A stretch of 64,000 nt of DNA from Rikenellaceae bacterium (GTDB lineage Bacteria > Bacteroidota > Bacteroidia > Bacteroidales > Rikenellaceae): the NCBI GenBank assembly GCA_009783565.1, contig WRDF01000001.1:287673-351672 (forward strand). The letters run 5' to 3'. Of the stretch, positions 8,472-19,500 are shown piece by piece; positions within the stretch are counted from its first letter, which is position 1, and every line of letters starts with the position of its first letter. The notes under the pieces were generated by a model, which made no database searches, had not been told where the DNA came from, and was given only the letters and a program-made list of their open reading frames with translations. A program made the position numbers and the translations under genes.

Positions 8472-10643
8472 ATGAAATTGAAGAACTTTTTTGTCGGCGT
8501 GCTGCTTGTGGCAGGTGTAGCAAGCGTAAGCACAAATGCAAATGCAAACGACACTTCGCGTTACCGGCTGTGGTACACCGCTCCGGCGACGGAGTGGATG
8601 ATCGATTATCTGCCGGTCGGAAACGGGACGCTGGGCGCTATGGTGAGCGGCGGCGTGGTGCGGGATGAAATACAGTTCAACGAGAAAACGCTGTGGGTGG
8701 GTCACACGACCAAGTACGGCTCGTACCAGAACTTCGGCAGCCTTTTTATCGAGCACATCGGCGTGGACGAGGCGGCGGTGACCAACTACCGACGCGAACT
8801 GGACATCTCGCAGGCGGTGGCGCGCACGAGCTACACGGTCGGCGGCGTGGATTTCGTCAGGGAATATTTCGTCAGTTTTCCCGACAAAGTGTGCGTAATC
8901 CGAATGACGGCATCCGAGCCGCACAGCATAAATATAAAGGTTTCATTGGAAGGAGCGCACGAGGAAACGGTCGAAAATCTCGCTTTCAGCGGACGGCTGG
9001 ATTTGGTGTCATATCGTGCAGCGGCAAAAGTTTTATCGGATGACGCGGGCGTCATGATCCTGCTGAAAGCCGCGACCGATTACGACCCCAAGAGTCCGAC
9101 TTTTATATCTGGCAAAGTGGTCTTGGATTTTCCCGACAGCTGCTACAATGAGTTACGGCAGAGGCATATAGAAGATCACCGACAGTTATTCGACCGCGTA
9201 TCGCTGAGGCTCGGCAGTGGTACGGAGAACGACCTGCCGACCGACGCGCTCATCGCCGCGTATAACGACCCCGAAAACCCGCAGGGCAAGCTGTTTCTGG
9301 AAGAACTGTTCTTTCAGTACGGCCGTTATCTGATGATATCTTCGGCGCGCGGTCTCGACCTGCCATCGAACCTTCAAGGCATCTGGAATCACAGCAATAC
9401 ACCTCCATGGTCGAGCGACATTCACAGCAATATCAACGTGCAGATGAACTACTGGCCGGCCGAGCCGACGAACCTTTCCGAACTGCACCACACGTTCCTG
9501 AATTATATCCACGACCAGGCTATAACACACTCGCAATGGCAGCAGAACGCCCGCAATTCAGGGCAGACGCGGGGTTGGACGCTCTTCACCGAAAACAACA
9601 TTTTCGGGTGGCACGGGCCGTTCATGCACAACTACGTCATCGCCAATGCGTGGTATTGCATGCACCTGTGGCAGCACTACCGCTATACGTTGGATGAGGG
9701 TTATCTGCGCCGCACGGCGTTCCCCGCGATGAAAAGTTGTGCCGAATATTGGATGGAAAGATTGATCCAAGACCGTGTCGTGCACGACGGCACATGGGTC
9801 GCTCCCGATGAGTATTCACCCGAACACGGCCCCAAGCGCGAGGACGGTGTGGCGCATGCCCAGCAGCTGATATGGGACTTGTTCCGTAACACGCTGCGGG
9901 CTGTCGAGGTGCTGGGCGAGGAGGTCGTCGAACCTGAGTTTCTGGCCGAACTGCGCTCGAAGTTCGAGCATCTCGACTCTGGCGTTGCCGTTGATGCCGA
10001 CGGCTATCTGCGCGAGTGGAAATACTCAGAGCGTTCGGCCGGAGAGCCGCGCCACCGTCACCTGTCGCATCTCATCGCACTTTATCCGGGTTCACAGATA
10101 TCGCCGTTCTCGGATCGCGTGGCATTCGACGCGGCAGTGAAGTCGCTCGACGCGCGCGGCGATGAGAGTACGGGTTGGTCGATGGGGTGGAAAATAAATC
10201 TCTGGGCACGCGCATTGGACGGCAACCGCGCCCGCCGCATCTTGGGCAACGCCCTGCGGCCTACGACATACACGGGAGTGAACCAGCATCGCGGCGGCGT
10301 GTATGCCAACCTGCTGTCGAGCCACGCACCGTTCCAGATCGACGGCAACTTCGGAGCGTGCGCAGGGATAGCCGAGATGCTGTTGCAGAGCCACACGGGG
10401 ACTCTGCATATTTTGCCCGCGCTGCCCGACGCGTGGCCTGAGGGCGCGGTGTATGGTTTGCGTGCGGTTGGCGGCTTCGAGGTAGATATAGAATGGCGCG
10501 ACGGGCGCGCGACAAGGGTGGTGGTGCGCTCTCTGGCAGGCGGCCGGTGTCGGCTGTACGTACCCTTACTGCTGCCCCAGATCGTTGAATTTCCCACCGT
10601 CGCGGGACAGGAATATGTCTTTGGAAGGTCAGGCCCGCGATGA
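8472..10643 (+). CDS. Secreted glycoside hydrolase family 95 (alpha-L-fucosidase type)
   Basis: GH95 enzymes remove alpha-1,2-linked fucose (some act on galactose) from host or plant glycans by inversion. Residues 1-25 form a signal peptide ending ...STNANA. The sequence then starts with [29 protein letters not shown], a hallmark of the family. The catalytic-domain segments [37 protein letters not shown] (the two active-site asparagines in NIN), EYSPEHGP (acid glutamate) and FQIDGNFG (aspartate) are all present, so it should be active. At 723 residues it is shorter than the usual 780-820; the N-terminal beta-sandwich domain and the linker near residues 170-230 look trimmed. It stands alone in its orientation; the SusC/D locus behind it runs the other way. 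Confidence 0.9.
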   Translation: MKLKNFFVGVLLVAGVASVSTNANANDTSRYRLWYTAPATEWMIDYLPVGNGTLGAMVSGGVVRDEIQFNEKTLWVGHTTKYGSYQNFGSLFIEHIGVDEAAVTNYRRELDISQAVARTSYTVGGVDFVREYFVSFPDKVCVIRMTASEPHSINIKVSLEGAHEETVENLAFSGRLDLVSYRAAAKVLSDDAGVMILLKAATDYDPKSPTFISGKVVLDFPDSCYNELRQRHIEDHRQLFDRVSLRLGSGTENDLPTDALIAAYNDPENPQGKLFLEELFFQYGRYLMISSARGLDLPSNLQGIWNHSNTPPWSSDIHSNINVQMNYWPAEPTNLSELHHTFLNYIHDQAITHSQWQQNARNSGQTRGWTLFTENNIFGWHGPFMHNYVIANAWYCMHLWQHYRYTLDEGYLRRTAFPAMKSCAEYWMERLIQDRVVHDGTWVAPDEYSPEHGPKREDGVAHAQQLIWDLFRNTLRAVEVLGEEVVEPEFLAELRSKFEHLDSGVAVDADGYLREWKYSERSAGEPRHRHLSHLIALYPGSQISPFSDRVAFDAAVKSLDARGDESTGWSMGWKINLWARALDGNRARRILGNALRPTTYTGVNQHRGGVYANLLSSHAPFQIDGNFGACAGIAEMLLQSHTGTLHILPALPDAWPEGAVYGLRAVGGFEVDIEWRDGRATRVVVRSLAGGRCRLYVPLLLPQIVEFPTVAGQEYVFGRSGPR

Positions 10644-10720
10644 GATACGGCAGCCGGAATGACGGAATATTCGGCGAATATCCGACATAAGATATTTCTT
10701 AATAATCTAACCGTAAATTA

Positions 10721-10752
10721 GAAAGGCTCTCTATATGAGAGCTTTCTTTATA
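10721..10752 (+). terminator. Rho-independent-like terminator after the GH95 gene
   Basis: GAAAGGCTCTC, a TATAT loop and GAGAGCTTTC form a stem with one bulged G, followed by TTTATAA. It lies about 80 bp beyond the GH95 stop. Confidence 0.6.
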
Positions 10753-10781
10753 ATCCTCTCTGTTTTATTCGCCGAAACTTT

Positions 10782-10816
10782 TGTTTGTGCAGCCGTCTTT
10801 GGCGGCTGCACAAACA
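10782..10816. terminator. Strong hairpin between convergent genes
   Basis: A 14-bp perfect stem (TGTTTGTGCAGCCG and its complement) with a 7-nt loop lies just past the stop of the minus-strand thioredoxin-like gene. CCTCTCTGTTT at 10756-10766 can also pair with AAACAGAGAGG at 10812-10822, so two alternative folds exist. No T-tract on either strand. Confidence 0.55.
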
Positions 10817-10829
10817 GAGAGGTCGGATA

Positions 10830-12407
10830 TCACTTCCAGTTATATTTCTCCGCCAGTCTTTCGAGTTGTGCGACTATGGTGTTGCCGGTTATGTGATCGG
10901 CGATAAGCCTGCCGTCGGTATCCAGCACTATCATACGCGGGACGCTCCGCACACCGTATTCACGAGACATGTCGGTGCCGTTCGCCGAAAGATGCAACCA
11001 GGGAATGCTCAGATTCTCCACGGCCTTTTTCCAGTCGTCGTCGTTGCGGTCGATCGTAATGCTTACAAATTTTATCGGATAGTGCTTAAACTGTTCATGC
11101 GCCGCAATTACGCGGGGTATCTTCGCTATGCACGGCCCGCACCATGATGCCCAAAAATCGATAAGGATAATCGAGTCGCGCAAATTGCTCAGTGCAACAG
11201 GATTTCCATCAAGGTCTTTCAATATTACATCGGGCATCTGCATCCCGTAATTCTCACACGGGTATTCGCCGGTAGCCCGTTTTACGAGCGTGGTCGTGTT
11301 TTTTTCATAGTCCGGATCTCCGCTCCATTCCAGCCAACGATCTACCCAGGGGGCTACGGCCATCAGGTCGGCATATATGATAAGATATTGATTGACAATG
11401 TAGCGCGCTATTTGCAGCGCCTGCTCTTTTGAGTATGCGGCAGCTTTGTCCGCAAGCTCTACAAGAAGTTCCTCCAATGCAGGCTCGGTTTTATTCACAT
11501 GCCTCACAACCGCCGTGCCGAGAGATGGCGCTGCAACGGGGAAATCATCCGTAAATTTTCGGGCGCGCGCAACAAATTCATCTCTCTTTCCGGCGTCGGC
11601 AAGAAGAGCATCCACAGCCATATGTTCTTTCAGAGCTTCGGCATAGATATAATCTTTGACGCGAAGTTCTTCAAGGAATGCCGGCACGCGGCGCAAGTGG
11701 CCGAGGTATTTTCCGTAAATGAAGAGTTCCGTTTCCCGCTCGCCGATAATAGCGGCAAAGGCATAGGCATTCTCAACGACAAACCTGAAAGGTATGCTTC
11801 CCACATCGGATGGCTGACCTTTTATAAGATCGAACACCTCCGCGCTTACCGCATCGCCGCCCTTCATGGCAATCAATGTTTCCAGAGCCTCCATGTTCCT
11901 TATTCCGAACGACGATTCGAGTCTGAGATAGGCTTTCAGTCTCTCGCTGTCGATCGTCCCGCCCGTGAACTCTCTCCGATATTCGGCTAAGGCATCTGCC
12001 TGCGGATGTTTGTAATTCCGTCCCATCCTGAGAAATGCCTCCATATCCTTGACGCCGACATCCTTGCTCAGAAAATCCCCTTCGGGAGAGAGAAATATAT
12101 ACGCGGGTAGATACGGGATGCCATATCTACCGGTCAGTTCCTGCGCTTGTGCAGAGTCGTTCCATAAGCATAGCGAAATAAACCGGGAACTATAGAATTC
12201 TCCTGCCTCGGGATTGGAGAGTATATCGTTTATCATTCTTTCCGAAGGTGCGTTTCTGTGTCCGAGCAAAGTTATGAAAAGCGGCTTGCCCGTCTGTCTC
12301 GATCTGGCCATGGCCGTTTCAAAGTCGTTTTCGAACGCCACTCCCTGCGAATAACAGCAAGGAATCAAAATAAAACCCGCAAGTATCGATAAAAATATTT
12401 TTTTCAT
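10830..12407 (-). CDS. Periplasmic thioredoxin-fold protein with C-terminal TlpA-like domain
   Basis: The 525-residue protein has a signal peptide (about residues 1-21, ending CCYSQG). An N-terminal thioredoxin-like domain follows (GKPLFITLLGHRNAPSERM, about 40-60), in which the redox cysteines are absent. A long helical middle region without a recognised domain comes next. The C-terminal redoxin domain (about 385-525) has the active-site WCGPC (LIDFWASWCGPC) and the cis-proline region YGVRSVPRMIVLD. The active domain resembles TlpA/ResA disulfide reductases. It is the last gene of the SusC/D locus; a stem-loop at 12445 separates it from the PKD-like gene. Its electron donor and client are unknown. 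Confidence 0.82.
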   Translation of the reverse strand: MKKIFLSILAGFILIPCCYSQGVAFENDFETAMARSRQTGKPLFITLLGHRNAPSERMINDILSNPEAGEFYSSRFISLCLWNDSAQAQELTGRYGIPYLPAYIFLSPEGDFLSKDVGVKDMEAFLRMGRNYKHPQADALAEYRREFTGGTIDSERLKAYLRLESSFGIRNMEALETLIAMKGGDAVSAEVFDLIKGQPSDVGSIPFRFVVENAYAFAAIIGERETELFIYGKYLGHLRRVPAFLEELRVKDYIYAEALKEHMAVDALLADAGKRDEFVARARKFTDDFPVAAPSLGTAVVRHVNKTEPALEELLVELADKAAAYSKEQALQIARYIVNQYLIIYADLMAVAPWVDRWLEWSGDPDYEKNTTTLVKRATGEYPCENYGMQMPDVILKDLDGNPVALSNLRDSIILIDFWASWCGPCIAKIPRVIAAHEQFKHYPIKFVSITIDRNDDDWKKAVENLSIPWLHLSANGTDMSREYGVRSVPRMIVLDTDGRLIADHITGNTIVAQLERLAEKYNWK

Positions 12408-12444
12408 GTTCAGCCGTTGTTACGATTTAACCGTTTACCTTCGT

Positions 12445-12474
12445 GGTACTCGGCAGGCGAACCTGCCGAGTACC
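12445..12474 (-). other. 13-bp perfect stem-loop inside the SusC/D transcript
   Basis: GGTACTCGGCAGG and its exact complement enclose a 4-nt loop between the PKD-like gene and the thioredoxin-like gene. No T-tract follows on the minus strand. It may be an RNA processing or stability element, or a partial terminator that lowers expression of the last gene. Confidence 0.5.
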
Positions 12475-12494
12475 CCAAATATATAAGGTATTTT

Positions 12495-14240
12495 TTATTC
12501 ACGCAAAGCTATCGCAGTTATACGCCCGAAACCGCCCCACTCGCTGACATACTCTCTCGCAGCGAATTCCCCGCTACCTTGATATTGACGCGGAATGGCA
12601 TAAACCTTACCTTCGCCCGTTGCCTCGTTATAAGTGGCAATAGTTATAAGGTTATTTTGCGAAGATATATTTTGCAGAGTATTACCCATAGCGGGCATGG
12701 GAGGATTCCAGTATGTCCAGCCGACATTATTCAATTTAGCCTCCATGTGGGTTATGACTTCGTTGGGGTCGGTGGTTTCAAAGACTACTTTCGAAGTCGG
12801 CTGCGATACCCCCAGCGAAAGAATGGAAGCATATATCTTATTCCCCACAGCATAATAGAACTCACGGAAATTGTATGTAGAGGTATAACAGGTGGCGTTT
12901 TCAAGCTCGGCACAGTTCGACATATCGAATATATTTAGTCCGCGCACGGTAAACACCCAGTCATTATTACGATCCTCGGTTGTCTGCAATTCATAGATAT
13001 ACAGTTTTCCGGTGGTTTTATCGCGCAGAAGCCAGATCGAACGATGATCGGGGTCATTGGTAGTCCCGGTATTAAAATAGCTGGCGTGAAGACAATCGAA
13101 ATTGCTCAGTCGGTTATGATCGAAAACCGACCCTGCCGCCACTGCCGGCAGGTCTTCAAAACCTCTTCGGGGTATTGTATTGGAACTGTGCAAAGTTATG
13201 ATCTTGCCCCCCTTTTTATCGAAGAACAATGAACGGGCAGTGGTAAACACCGACACCGGAACAACGATATTTTCGGCGATCTCATAGTCGTTACCGTTGT
13301 CCAGCAACGCCGAAAACCTCCCGTTTTCCTCGGTAGGAACATAGGTATAGGGCCGCCCGTCGTTTATAAGTACCGCAAGCTGATAGGAGTTTCGGGGAAG
13401 TGAAAAGGCCATTTGGGGATTAAAGTTTTCGGGGGCTGCCCAGAATATCTGTTCATCGCGGTCCATAACCCTCATCGTAAGTTGTTCCATGCGCGTATAC
13501 GAGCGGCCTTTAACGACAGCTCCTATTTCGGCCCATGTACTCTGGCTGGGGTTAAAACTGTGGGTATAGAACAGTGACGATATAAGACCGTCCAACGGAC
13601 CGGAGTTGGCCCTGCTGTAAACATCTCTGAGAATTATGTCCTCACGTGTGACCCAAACCGCCACAAACATACCGGGTATCCATTCATATCGGCCGGAGTT
13701 GTCCCACCGATTTGCGCTGTAATGATATGACCTTATCAACGATATGTCGGATGTCAGTTCGTCCCGCGTATCGGCAACAAGAAGACCGGCAGATAATAGC
13801 CCATCCTCTACATTTACAGTTACACCCCAGTAGAAATTGTGCTGCATACCGGTTCGCTTGTGTTTCATGTACAAAGCAAGATTATACCCCGATGCAGGCA
13901 AAGAATTAATAGTCGTGCTCAGGGTCCTGCCTGTCCCGATAGTAGTTCGGGCCGTATCTTGCGCAGTCGGAAAATCGGTTATGCGCCAATGATAATCGTA
14001 ATCATCGTAATCCTGCTCCGTGAACTCGACTGTTCCACTGCCTGTACCCAATGCGAATACGGGTGAGAACTCCACTTCTTCCAGATAGTCGAAGTTCATG
14101 GAAGAGGGCAAGTTTGTCATAATGATATACGGAATCTCTATCAAAGACCCGACTCCGGTGCTGTTGTCGTCGTAGCACGACCACATTAGCAAGGCCGCCG
14201 CAAATATGGCTGCCGATTGTGTTATTGTTCTGTTTTTCAT
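12495..14240 (-). CDS. PKD-like family lipoprotein of a SusC/D locus
   Basis: This 581-residue protein begins with a lipoprotein signal (AALLMWSC, lipid cysteine near residue 22) and is probably on the cell surface with SusD. The N-terminal half (YHWRITDFPTAQDTARTTIG, then INSLPASGYNLALYMKHKRTGMQHNFYW) matches the Bacteroidota PKD-like domain found beside DUF4843 proteins. The rest, with repeated short beta motifs such as IWLLRDKTTGKLYIYEL, looks like a propeller-type fold. Function is unknown; position suggests ligand capture for the SusC transporter. The gene is 13 bp downstream of the DUF4843 gene. Confidence 0.78.
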   Translation of the reverse strand: MKNRTITQSAAIFAAALLMWSCYDDNSTGVGSLIEIPYIIMTNLPSSMNFDYLEEVEFSPVFALGTGSGTVEFTEQDYDDYDYHWRITDFPTAQDTARTTIGTGRTLSTTINSLPASGYNLALYMKHKRTGMQHNFYWGVTVNVEDGLLSAGLLVADTRDELTSDISLIRSYHYSANRWDNSGRYEWIPGMFVAVWVTREDIILRDVYSRANSGPLDGLISSLFYTHSFNPSQSTWAEIGAVVKGRSYTRMEQLTMRVMDRDEQIFWAAPENFNPQMAFSLPRNSYQLAVLINDGRPYTYVPTEENGRFSALLDNGNDYEIAENIVVPVSVFTTARSLFFDKKGGKIITLHSSNTIPRRGFEDLPAVAAGSVFDHNRLSNFDCLHASYFNTGTTNDPDHRSIWLLRDKTTGKLYIYELQTTEDRNNDWVFTVRGLNIFDMSNCAELENATCYTSTYNFREFYYAVGNKIYASILSLGVSQPTSKVVFETTDPNEVITHMEAKLNNVGWTYWNPPMPAMGNTLQNISSQNNLITIATYNEATGEGKVYAIPRQYQGSGEFAAREYVSEWGGFGRITAIALRE

Positions 14241-14253
14241 TATCGTACATTGT

Positions 14254-15048
14254 TTAGCGGTATCTGAAACCTACTATAACTTCCTGCCCGCGTGCGACAA
14301 GATCCACACCTTCCGCGTCGTCGTGCATCAGCGGCGAGCCGACACGCTCATTGCGTTCTCTGAGAGCTTCCCTCAGCTGCAATATAAATGTAGTATTTTG
14401 TCCGGGCGACCACATCGGATGCAAGACCCCGTCGACAGTGATATTCTGTATCATCGGGTAAACGGTTATACCCGTAGTCTCCATAATGAAGGTGTAATAA
14501 GCAGGACTGTACGACCCAAGACTGGTTTGCAATGCAGCGATCCACCATGTCGGTCTGGGCAATCTGTTGGTAAGCCTGAGGACGTAGAAGTTTCGCTCGA
14601 CATTGCCTGCGAGAAACTCCTCTCCGTCGGCGGCGAGAATCCAAATCCGCGAATCTTCAAAGTCAGCGCCCTTATCATTCGTTACACGGACGCGCAAAGT
14701 TCCCTCATATGAATTGGCAGGCACGATGGCATCCAATATTTCGTACTGGCCGGACAAAGCCGTAGTACTGTCGAGCAAAACCGTAAATTTCGCGCTGCGT
14801 TCCTGCGGAGAAGGATAGCCCACAATGCGGATAGGAATATTGACTACTACCTCTTGGGCTTCCTGCATTCTGAACGAAAAAGTGCTGCTGTTTTGCGCCC
14901 CTATTCTTGGGAATTCTATTGCAGCACGCTGCTTGTCATAGCGCAGCACATCATTCTGCCGGCAACCCGCGAATATCGAAACGAGGATTGCCAAAACTGA
15001 TAAATACGTTATCTGTTTCATCTGTAATCTGTTTTTATTCATTGACAT
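14254..15048 (-). CDS. DUF4843 lipoprotein
   Basis: The 264-residue product has a lipobox (LVSIFAGC) after a hydrophobic stretch. It contains the DUF4843 pattern: FPRIGAQNSSTFSFRMQEAQEVVVNIPIRIVG, then a beta-sandwich with SPQERSAKFTVLLD. I chose the ATG at 15048 (MSMNKNRLQMKQ) because it lies 10 bp after the SusD stop; the ATG at 15021 would also give a signal peptide. The frame stays open into susD but that part is not translated here. These proteins accompany SusC/D and PKD-like lipoproteins in many Bacteroidota; their ligand is not known. Confidence 0.78.
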   Translation of the reverse strand: MSMNKNRLQMKQITYLSVLAILVSIFAGCRQNDVLRYDKQRAAIEFPRIGAQNSSTFSFRMQEAQEVVVNIPIRIVGYPSPQERSAKFTVLLDSTTALSGQYEILDAIVPANSYEGTLRVRVTNDKGADFEDSRIWILAADGEEFLAGNVERNFYVLRLTNRLPRPTWWIAALQTSLGSYSPAYYTFIMETTGITVYPMIQNITVDGVLHPMWSPGQNTTFILQLREALRERNERVGSPLMHDDAEGVDLVARGQEVIVGFRYR

Positions 15049-15058
15049 GTTCGAGGCC

Positions 15059-16504
15059 CTATTGCGATATTTCCGATAACGGATACGGCAGAGTATAACT
15101 TTCATCGGTCATATCTCCGACCACCATCGCCATACCCGGTATGCGCGCCACGCCTTTGCGTTTGTAGTAAAAGAAGAGCTGTCCTTCCTGTGTGAATTCG
15201 CGCCGGTACTCTCGCCGGATTACCGCTCTCAGATCATCGTCATTAATGCTTCCCGGCAACAGGCTCGACTCGGTCGCATTGCGTTTCGAGCGAAGAAGGT
15301 TGATATAATCCGCCGCCTGTTTATTGTCCGTCCCGACAAGGCTCTCCGCCGCTATCAGATAAGGTTCTGATATTCGCATAAGAGGGATCGTATTTGCGCC
15401 TGCTCCTGTGTCGGGCTGACGCACTTTGACAGACAGCCTGCTGGTCGTCGGTACATTATCATTCGTTTGAATGGGAACGTTATACCAGTTCTGATAGCGA
15501 AGATCGGACTCGGAAGTCCCGTACGGCGAACCGAAGAAAAGTTCATCCATAAATTCCTTGCTGTTTATAAGCAGATCGCGATTAACATTTGACTGGAAAA
15601 AGTTGACGTATGCGGTTGCCATAAAAGTTCTCAGGCTATGCACATCGAGGCAGAAGAGCAGCTCTGTCGCGAAAACATCGGGTGTGTTCGCTGCCGGTCT
15701 CGTGCCGTCGATAACCCACGATGTGACTCGCGCAGTTTCGAGCAGGTCTATCAGTTCGAGCGCGTAGGCCAGTGTATTCGTATCGTTAGTCCACTGAGCG
15801 ACACGTGTTTTAAGCTGTAACGCCGCAAGGTAGTTCATGTTGAAACGAGTCGATGCCGGCACTTCTTCTATGTCGAGATAAGTCAGCGCCTGCTCTATAT
15901 CGTTCATAAGCATCCCGATAGTCTCGCGGTAGCTCTTCTGCGGTGTACGATGCTTCGAGTGCGTCTTGACGTAGGGAATACAGAGCATATCGAGCGCTGC
16001 CTGATTGTTGGCCAGATTGCCCCGGGCGAACAGGCGGATAAGGTCGAAATGACAATAGGCCCTGAGCGCAAGCGCTTCCCCTTTTATAGCGTTGAATACT
16101 TTGGGGTCGAGTATGTTCCCGTGCTTATCAAGAGCCTCCAACAGGTAGTTGATCTCGGAAATCACATTGTACATCTTCAACCAGACGGAAGTGATAAAAC
16201 GTTCGGATCTCGGCGCTGTATAATCGTAGCTTTGCAGTTCGAACCAGCTGCCACGGTTGTCGGCGTTGATATGATACCACGCCATGAATTCGATAGCTCC
16301 CCAGGAAAGGTTTGCGCCATAAAGATCCTGGGAGGTCATGCCGATATATACTCCCGTAAGTGCGTCCCAGAAGCCTTCTTCGGATTGAAAAAGTCTGTCG
16401 GCTTTGATTTCCGATTTGGGTTGAACGTCGAACCAACTCTGGCATCCGGCAAACAGAACGGCTGCCAGCAGTAATAATGATATTTTTCTTGTAATGCGTT
16501 TCAT
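15059..16504 (-). CDS. RagB/SusD family nutrient-binding lipoprotein
   Basis: SusD-like proteins sit as lids on SusC barrels and bind the substrate at the cell surface. The 481-residue protein starts with a lipoprotein signal (LLLAAVLFAGC, cysteine near residue 21). The SusD signature WFDVQPKSEIKADRLFQSEEGFWDALTGVYIGM and the TPR-like helices (EALALRAYCHFDLIRLFA) are clear. The C-terminal YLIAAESLV...AADYINLLRSKRNA and EYRREFTQEGQLFFYYKR complete the family. The gene starts 12 bp after SusC. Ligand class cannot be read from the sequence; no polysaccharide enzyme is in this operon, so a peptide or other non-glycan substrate is possible. Confidence 0.92.
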   Translation of the reverse strand: MKRITRKISLLLLAAVLFAGCQSWFDVQPKSEIKADRLFQSEEGFWDALTGVYIGMTSQDLYGANLSWGAIEFMAWYHINADNRGSWFELQSYDYTAPRSERFITSVWLKMYNVISEINYLLEALDKHGNILDPKVFNAIKGEALALRAYCHFDLIRLFARGNLANNQAALDMLCIPYVKTHSKHRTPQKSYRETIGMLMNDIEQALTYLDIEEVPASTRFNMNYLAALQLKTRVAQWTNDTNTLAYALELIDLLETARVTSWVIDGTRPAANTPDVFATELLFCLDVHSLRTFMATAYVNFFQSNVNRDLLINSKEFMDELFFGSPYGTSESDLRYQNWYNVPIQTNDNVPTTSRLSVKVRQPDTGAGANTIPLMRISEPYLIAAESLVGTDNKQAADYINLLRSKRNATESSLLPGSINDDDLRAVIRREYRREFTQEGQLFFYYKRKGVARIPGMAMVVGDMTDESYTLPYPLSEISQ

Positions 16505-16516
16505 CGCTAATCGTTT

Positions 16517-19500
16517 TTAGAATTCGGCCGATAGTGAAATTGACATAGTCCGTGCAAACGGATAGGAAGTACCTCTTTCCACTTTGATGGACGAGAATTT
16601 ATGCAGTTCGTTCATATTGAACCCCAGTCTCAGGCGTTTGAACCCCATATCTTTTATGGCGGGCAGCCGGCCGAGGTCGTAATAGGCGCTTACGGCTGCG
16701 ATATCCAGTTCATTGCGTTTCTGTACGAAGCGCGACGTGGGCTGCGTAGCCGGAATGGCAACATAGTTGCCGTCCGCATCGTTATATGGTTCGAGACGTT
16801 TGAAAGGCGCGAAACGATTGTCTTCTGACCAGCGGCCTTCGAATACTCTTCGATCCACATTCTCTCTGATGTTAATATTCTCCACGCGTTGAACGAGGGT
16901 CGAGTTGTAGAGATGGCCTCCCACGATAAAGCGGCATGTGAGACTCAATCCGAAACCCTTGTATTCACCGTTGAAACCAAAGTTGCCGCGATATTTTTCG
17001 CGCGAATCACCGACGATCTGCTGATATAGCGGAGACCAGGTATTGGTGGTCGTGCCGTCGGGGCGCACATATATTTCATGACCGTTCTGCGGATTTATAC
17101 CCAGCGACGGCACAGCCCAGAGGGCAGTCATCGAGCCGCCCTCGATATATCTGAGAACGGGTTTCCAGCGTCCGCCGCCAACCCTGTCATCGACCAGTAT
17201 ATCCTGACTTTCATTGAAAGCCCGCATAGCGTCCGAAAGCTTTTTGAGAGTGTTGGTATTCATCGAGAACGAACCCGTCAGGTTCATGAAAAACCCGGGC
17301 CTGCTTACGAGCCGGTAGATCATATTGGCATTGATACCTTTATTCTCCACCTCTCCCGCGTTATCGCTTATGCTTAAATATCCCGTCGAGGGCGGAAGCG
17401 AAAATTGAGTGACCAGATTGGTAGTGGTCGAAATGTAATAATCGAACGACATCGAAAGTCTGGATATCGTGGCATCGAAACCGACATTGAAATCGAATTT
17501 CTTCTGCCACAGCAGATCGGGGTTGGCAAGACGCATGATATAAGCGCCCAGAGTGCTTTGTGATGCCGGATAGGGACGGTAAGTGCGGTAGAAGTCGTTA
17601 GTATAGTAGTTATAAGTAGTCATTGTCAGGTTGCTTTCTACCGACTGGCTGCCGGTACTGCCTATCGAGCTTCGCAATTTTAAACGCTCCAACCATCTTC
17701 TGTCGCGTGCCCATTCTTCATGGTGGACATTCCAGCCTATACCGATACTCCAAAACGATCCCCAGCGATTGTCCGGACTGTATCGCGAAGATGCGCTGGT
17801 GCGCAGCGTAGCATCGGCAAGAAAACGGTTATCGTAAGCATATCCCAAAGTCCCGACGACACTCGCATCCCTGACAATGCTTTCACGGCCGACCGGCTTG
17901 GAATTCAATGCATACCCGCGGGCAAACATCATATCGTTCATTTTGTCCGAAGGAAATCCTTCTGCCATGTAGCTGATCTCCTGCGAGCGGGTTTCGCCCA
18001 TGGAGTAGGCCAGGTTGGACATGATCAGATGGCGTCCGAACTGTTTGTTATATTGCAGTGTAAAGTCGCCGCTCAGGTAATTCCGTCTGCCTACGCCATG
18101 GGTATATGAACCGCGCCTCAACATATCCTCTTCGGATGTCATCCACGCGAACATTGTATGCTGGGCGGGATAAAAACGGTTGCTTTCATCGCGCTGTGTG
18201 TCGACTCCGACCCTGAGCCTCAGCCTCAAAGATTGCAGCGGAGAGTATTCCGCATAAAAATTGTTCGTGAAATTAAGGTAGTTGGAGGTCAGGCTCGTGT
18301 TTAGCCGGGCATTCCATAAGGGATTGGTCTGTCCTTCGAACTCTTTCACAAGATTGCCCTGGCTATCGTAAGGGTCATGATAAGGGTTCATCCGGACATA
18401 GTCCTCAAACGTGCCGTAGGGTGAATCGGAATTATTGTTATACGTAACGCTCATAGCGTTACGGAACAGAAACTTGGGCCTGAGCCTGTAAGTCGCGCTC
18501 ATACTGCCGGACAGCGTATTGCGGTTGGAGGATTTCATAACACCCTCCACATTATTGTACGACACGTCCGCCATAACATTCAGGCGTCCTTCCGTGAGTT
18601 CCAGGCCGACCGTGTGCCTCATCCCGACTCCCGTTCTGAGCGGCTTGGAAAGCCAGTCGGTGTTCAGTCCGGAGAGCGCTAAATTAAGGCGGTAGTTATA
18701 AAGTTCCTCGTCTCTCATCTGAAAACCGAGCTGCCAATTGCCGTATACTCCCGATAAACGTTCGACCTCCAATTTTTCCAAAGAATTAGTAAGGTTGTAG
18801 CTCGTAAGATCCGGTACGGTTATGTCCACGCTGCCGCGGTATGATATCCGGAAACTGCCGTCGCGGCTGCGCGTCGTCTCGATGACCACTACGCCGTTGG
18901 CCGCTTTGGCCCCGTATATGGCTTTTGCGGCGGCATCTTTGAGTATCGTTATACTCTCGACACGCGACATATCGAGGTCGAATATGCGGGTGATGGTCGT
19001 TTCGAATCCGTCGAGTATAAAGAGCGGCTGATTGGGGTTGTTCTCGTACATCCTGCGAAAACTTGTTTCGCCCCCGTCCGGCAAGGGAAATACCGATGTG
19101 CCCCTCAGCTCGATTTCCGGCATTCTGTTGGGGTCCGAGCCGAATTCGAGATTGTCCATTATACTGAGCGAGGCATCGATGTTGCGAAGGGCCTGAAAGA
19201 TGTTGGTGCTACCGACAAGTGCCAGCTGCTCGCCCCTTATAGTCGTGGCCGCACCTGTAAAACTGTCGCCGGGACGGTCGAAAAGACCCGTTACAACCAC
19301 ATTCTCTATCGCCTTGACATCGGGTCGCAGCACGATAGTCACCGGACTGCCCACAGTAACCGTCTGCTCCCGGATTTCCATGCCGACGAATGAAACCCTT
19401 ACGCTGGCCGACGAACCCGTGATACGGTCTATGCGGAATTCTCCATTGGCGTTGGTAATGACCCCTCTGGGAGTTCCCGTCAGTGCCACCGATGCTCCCA

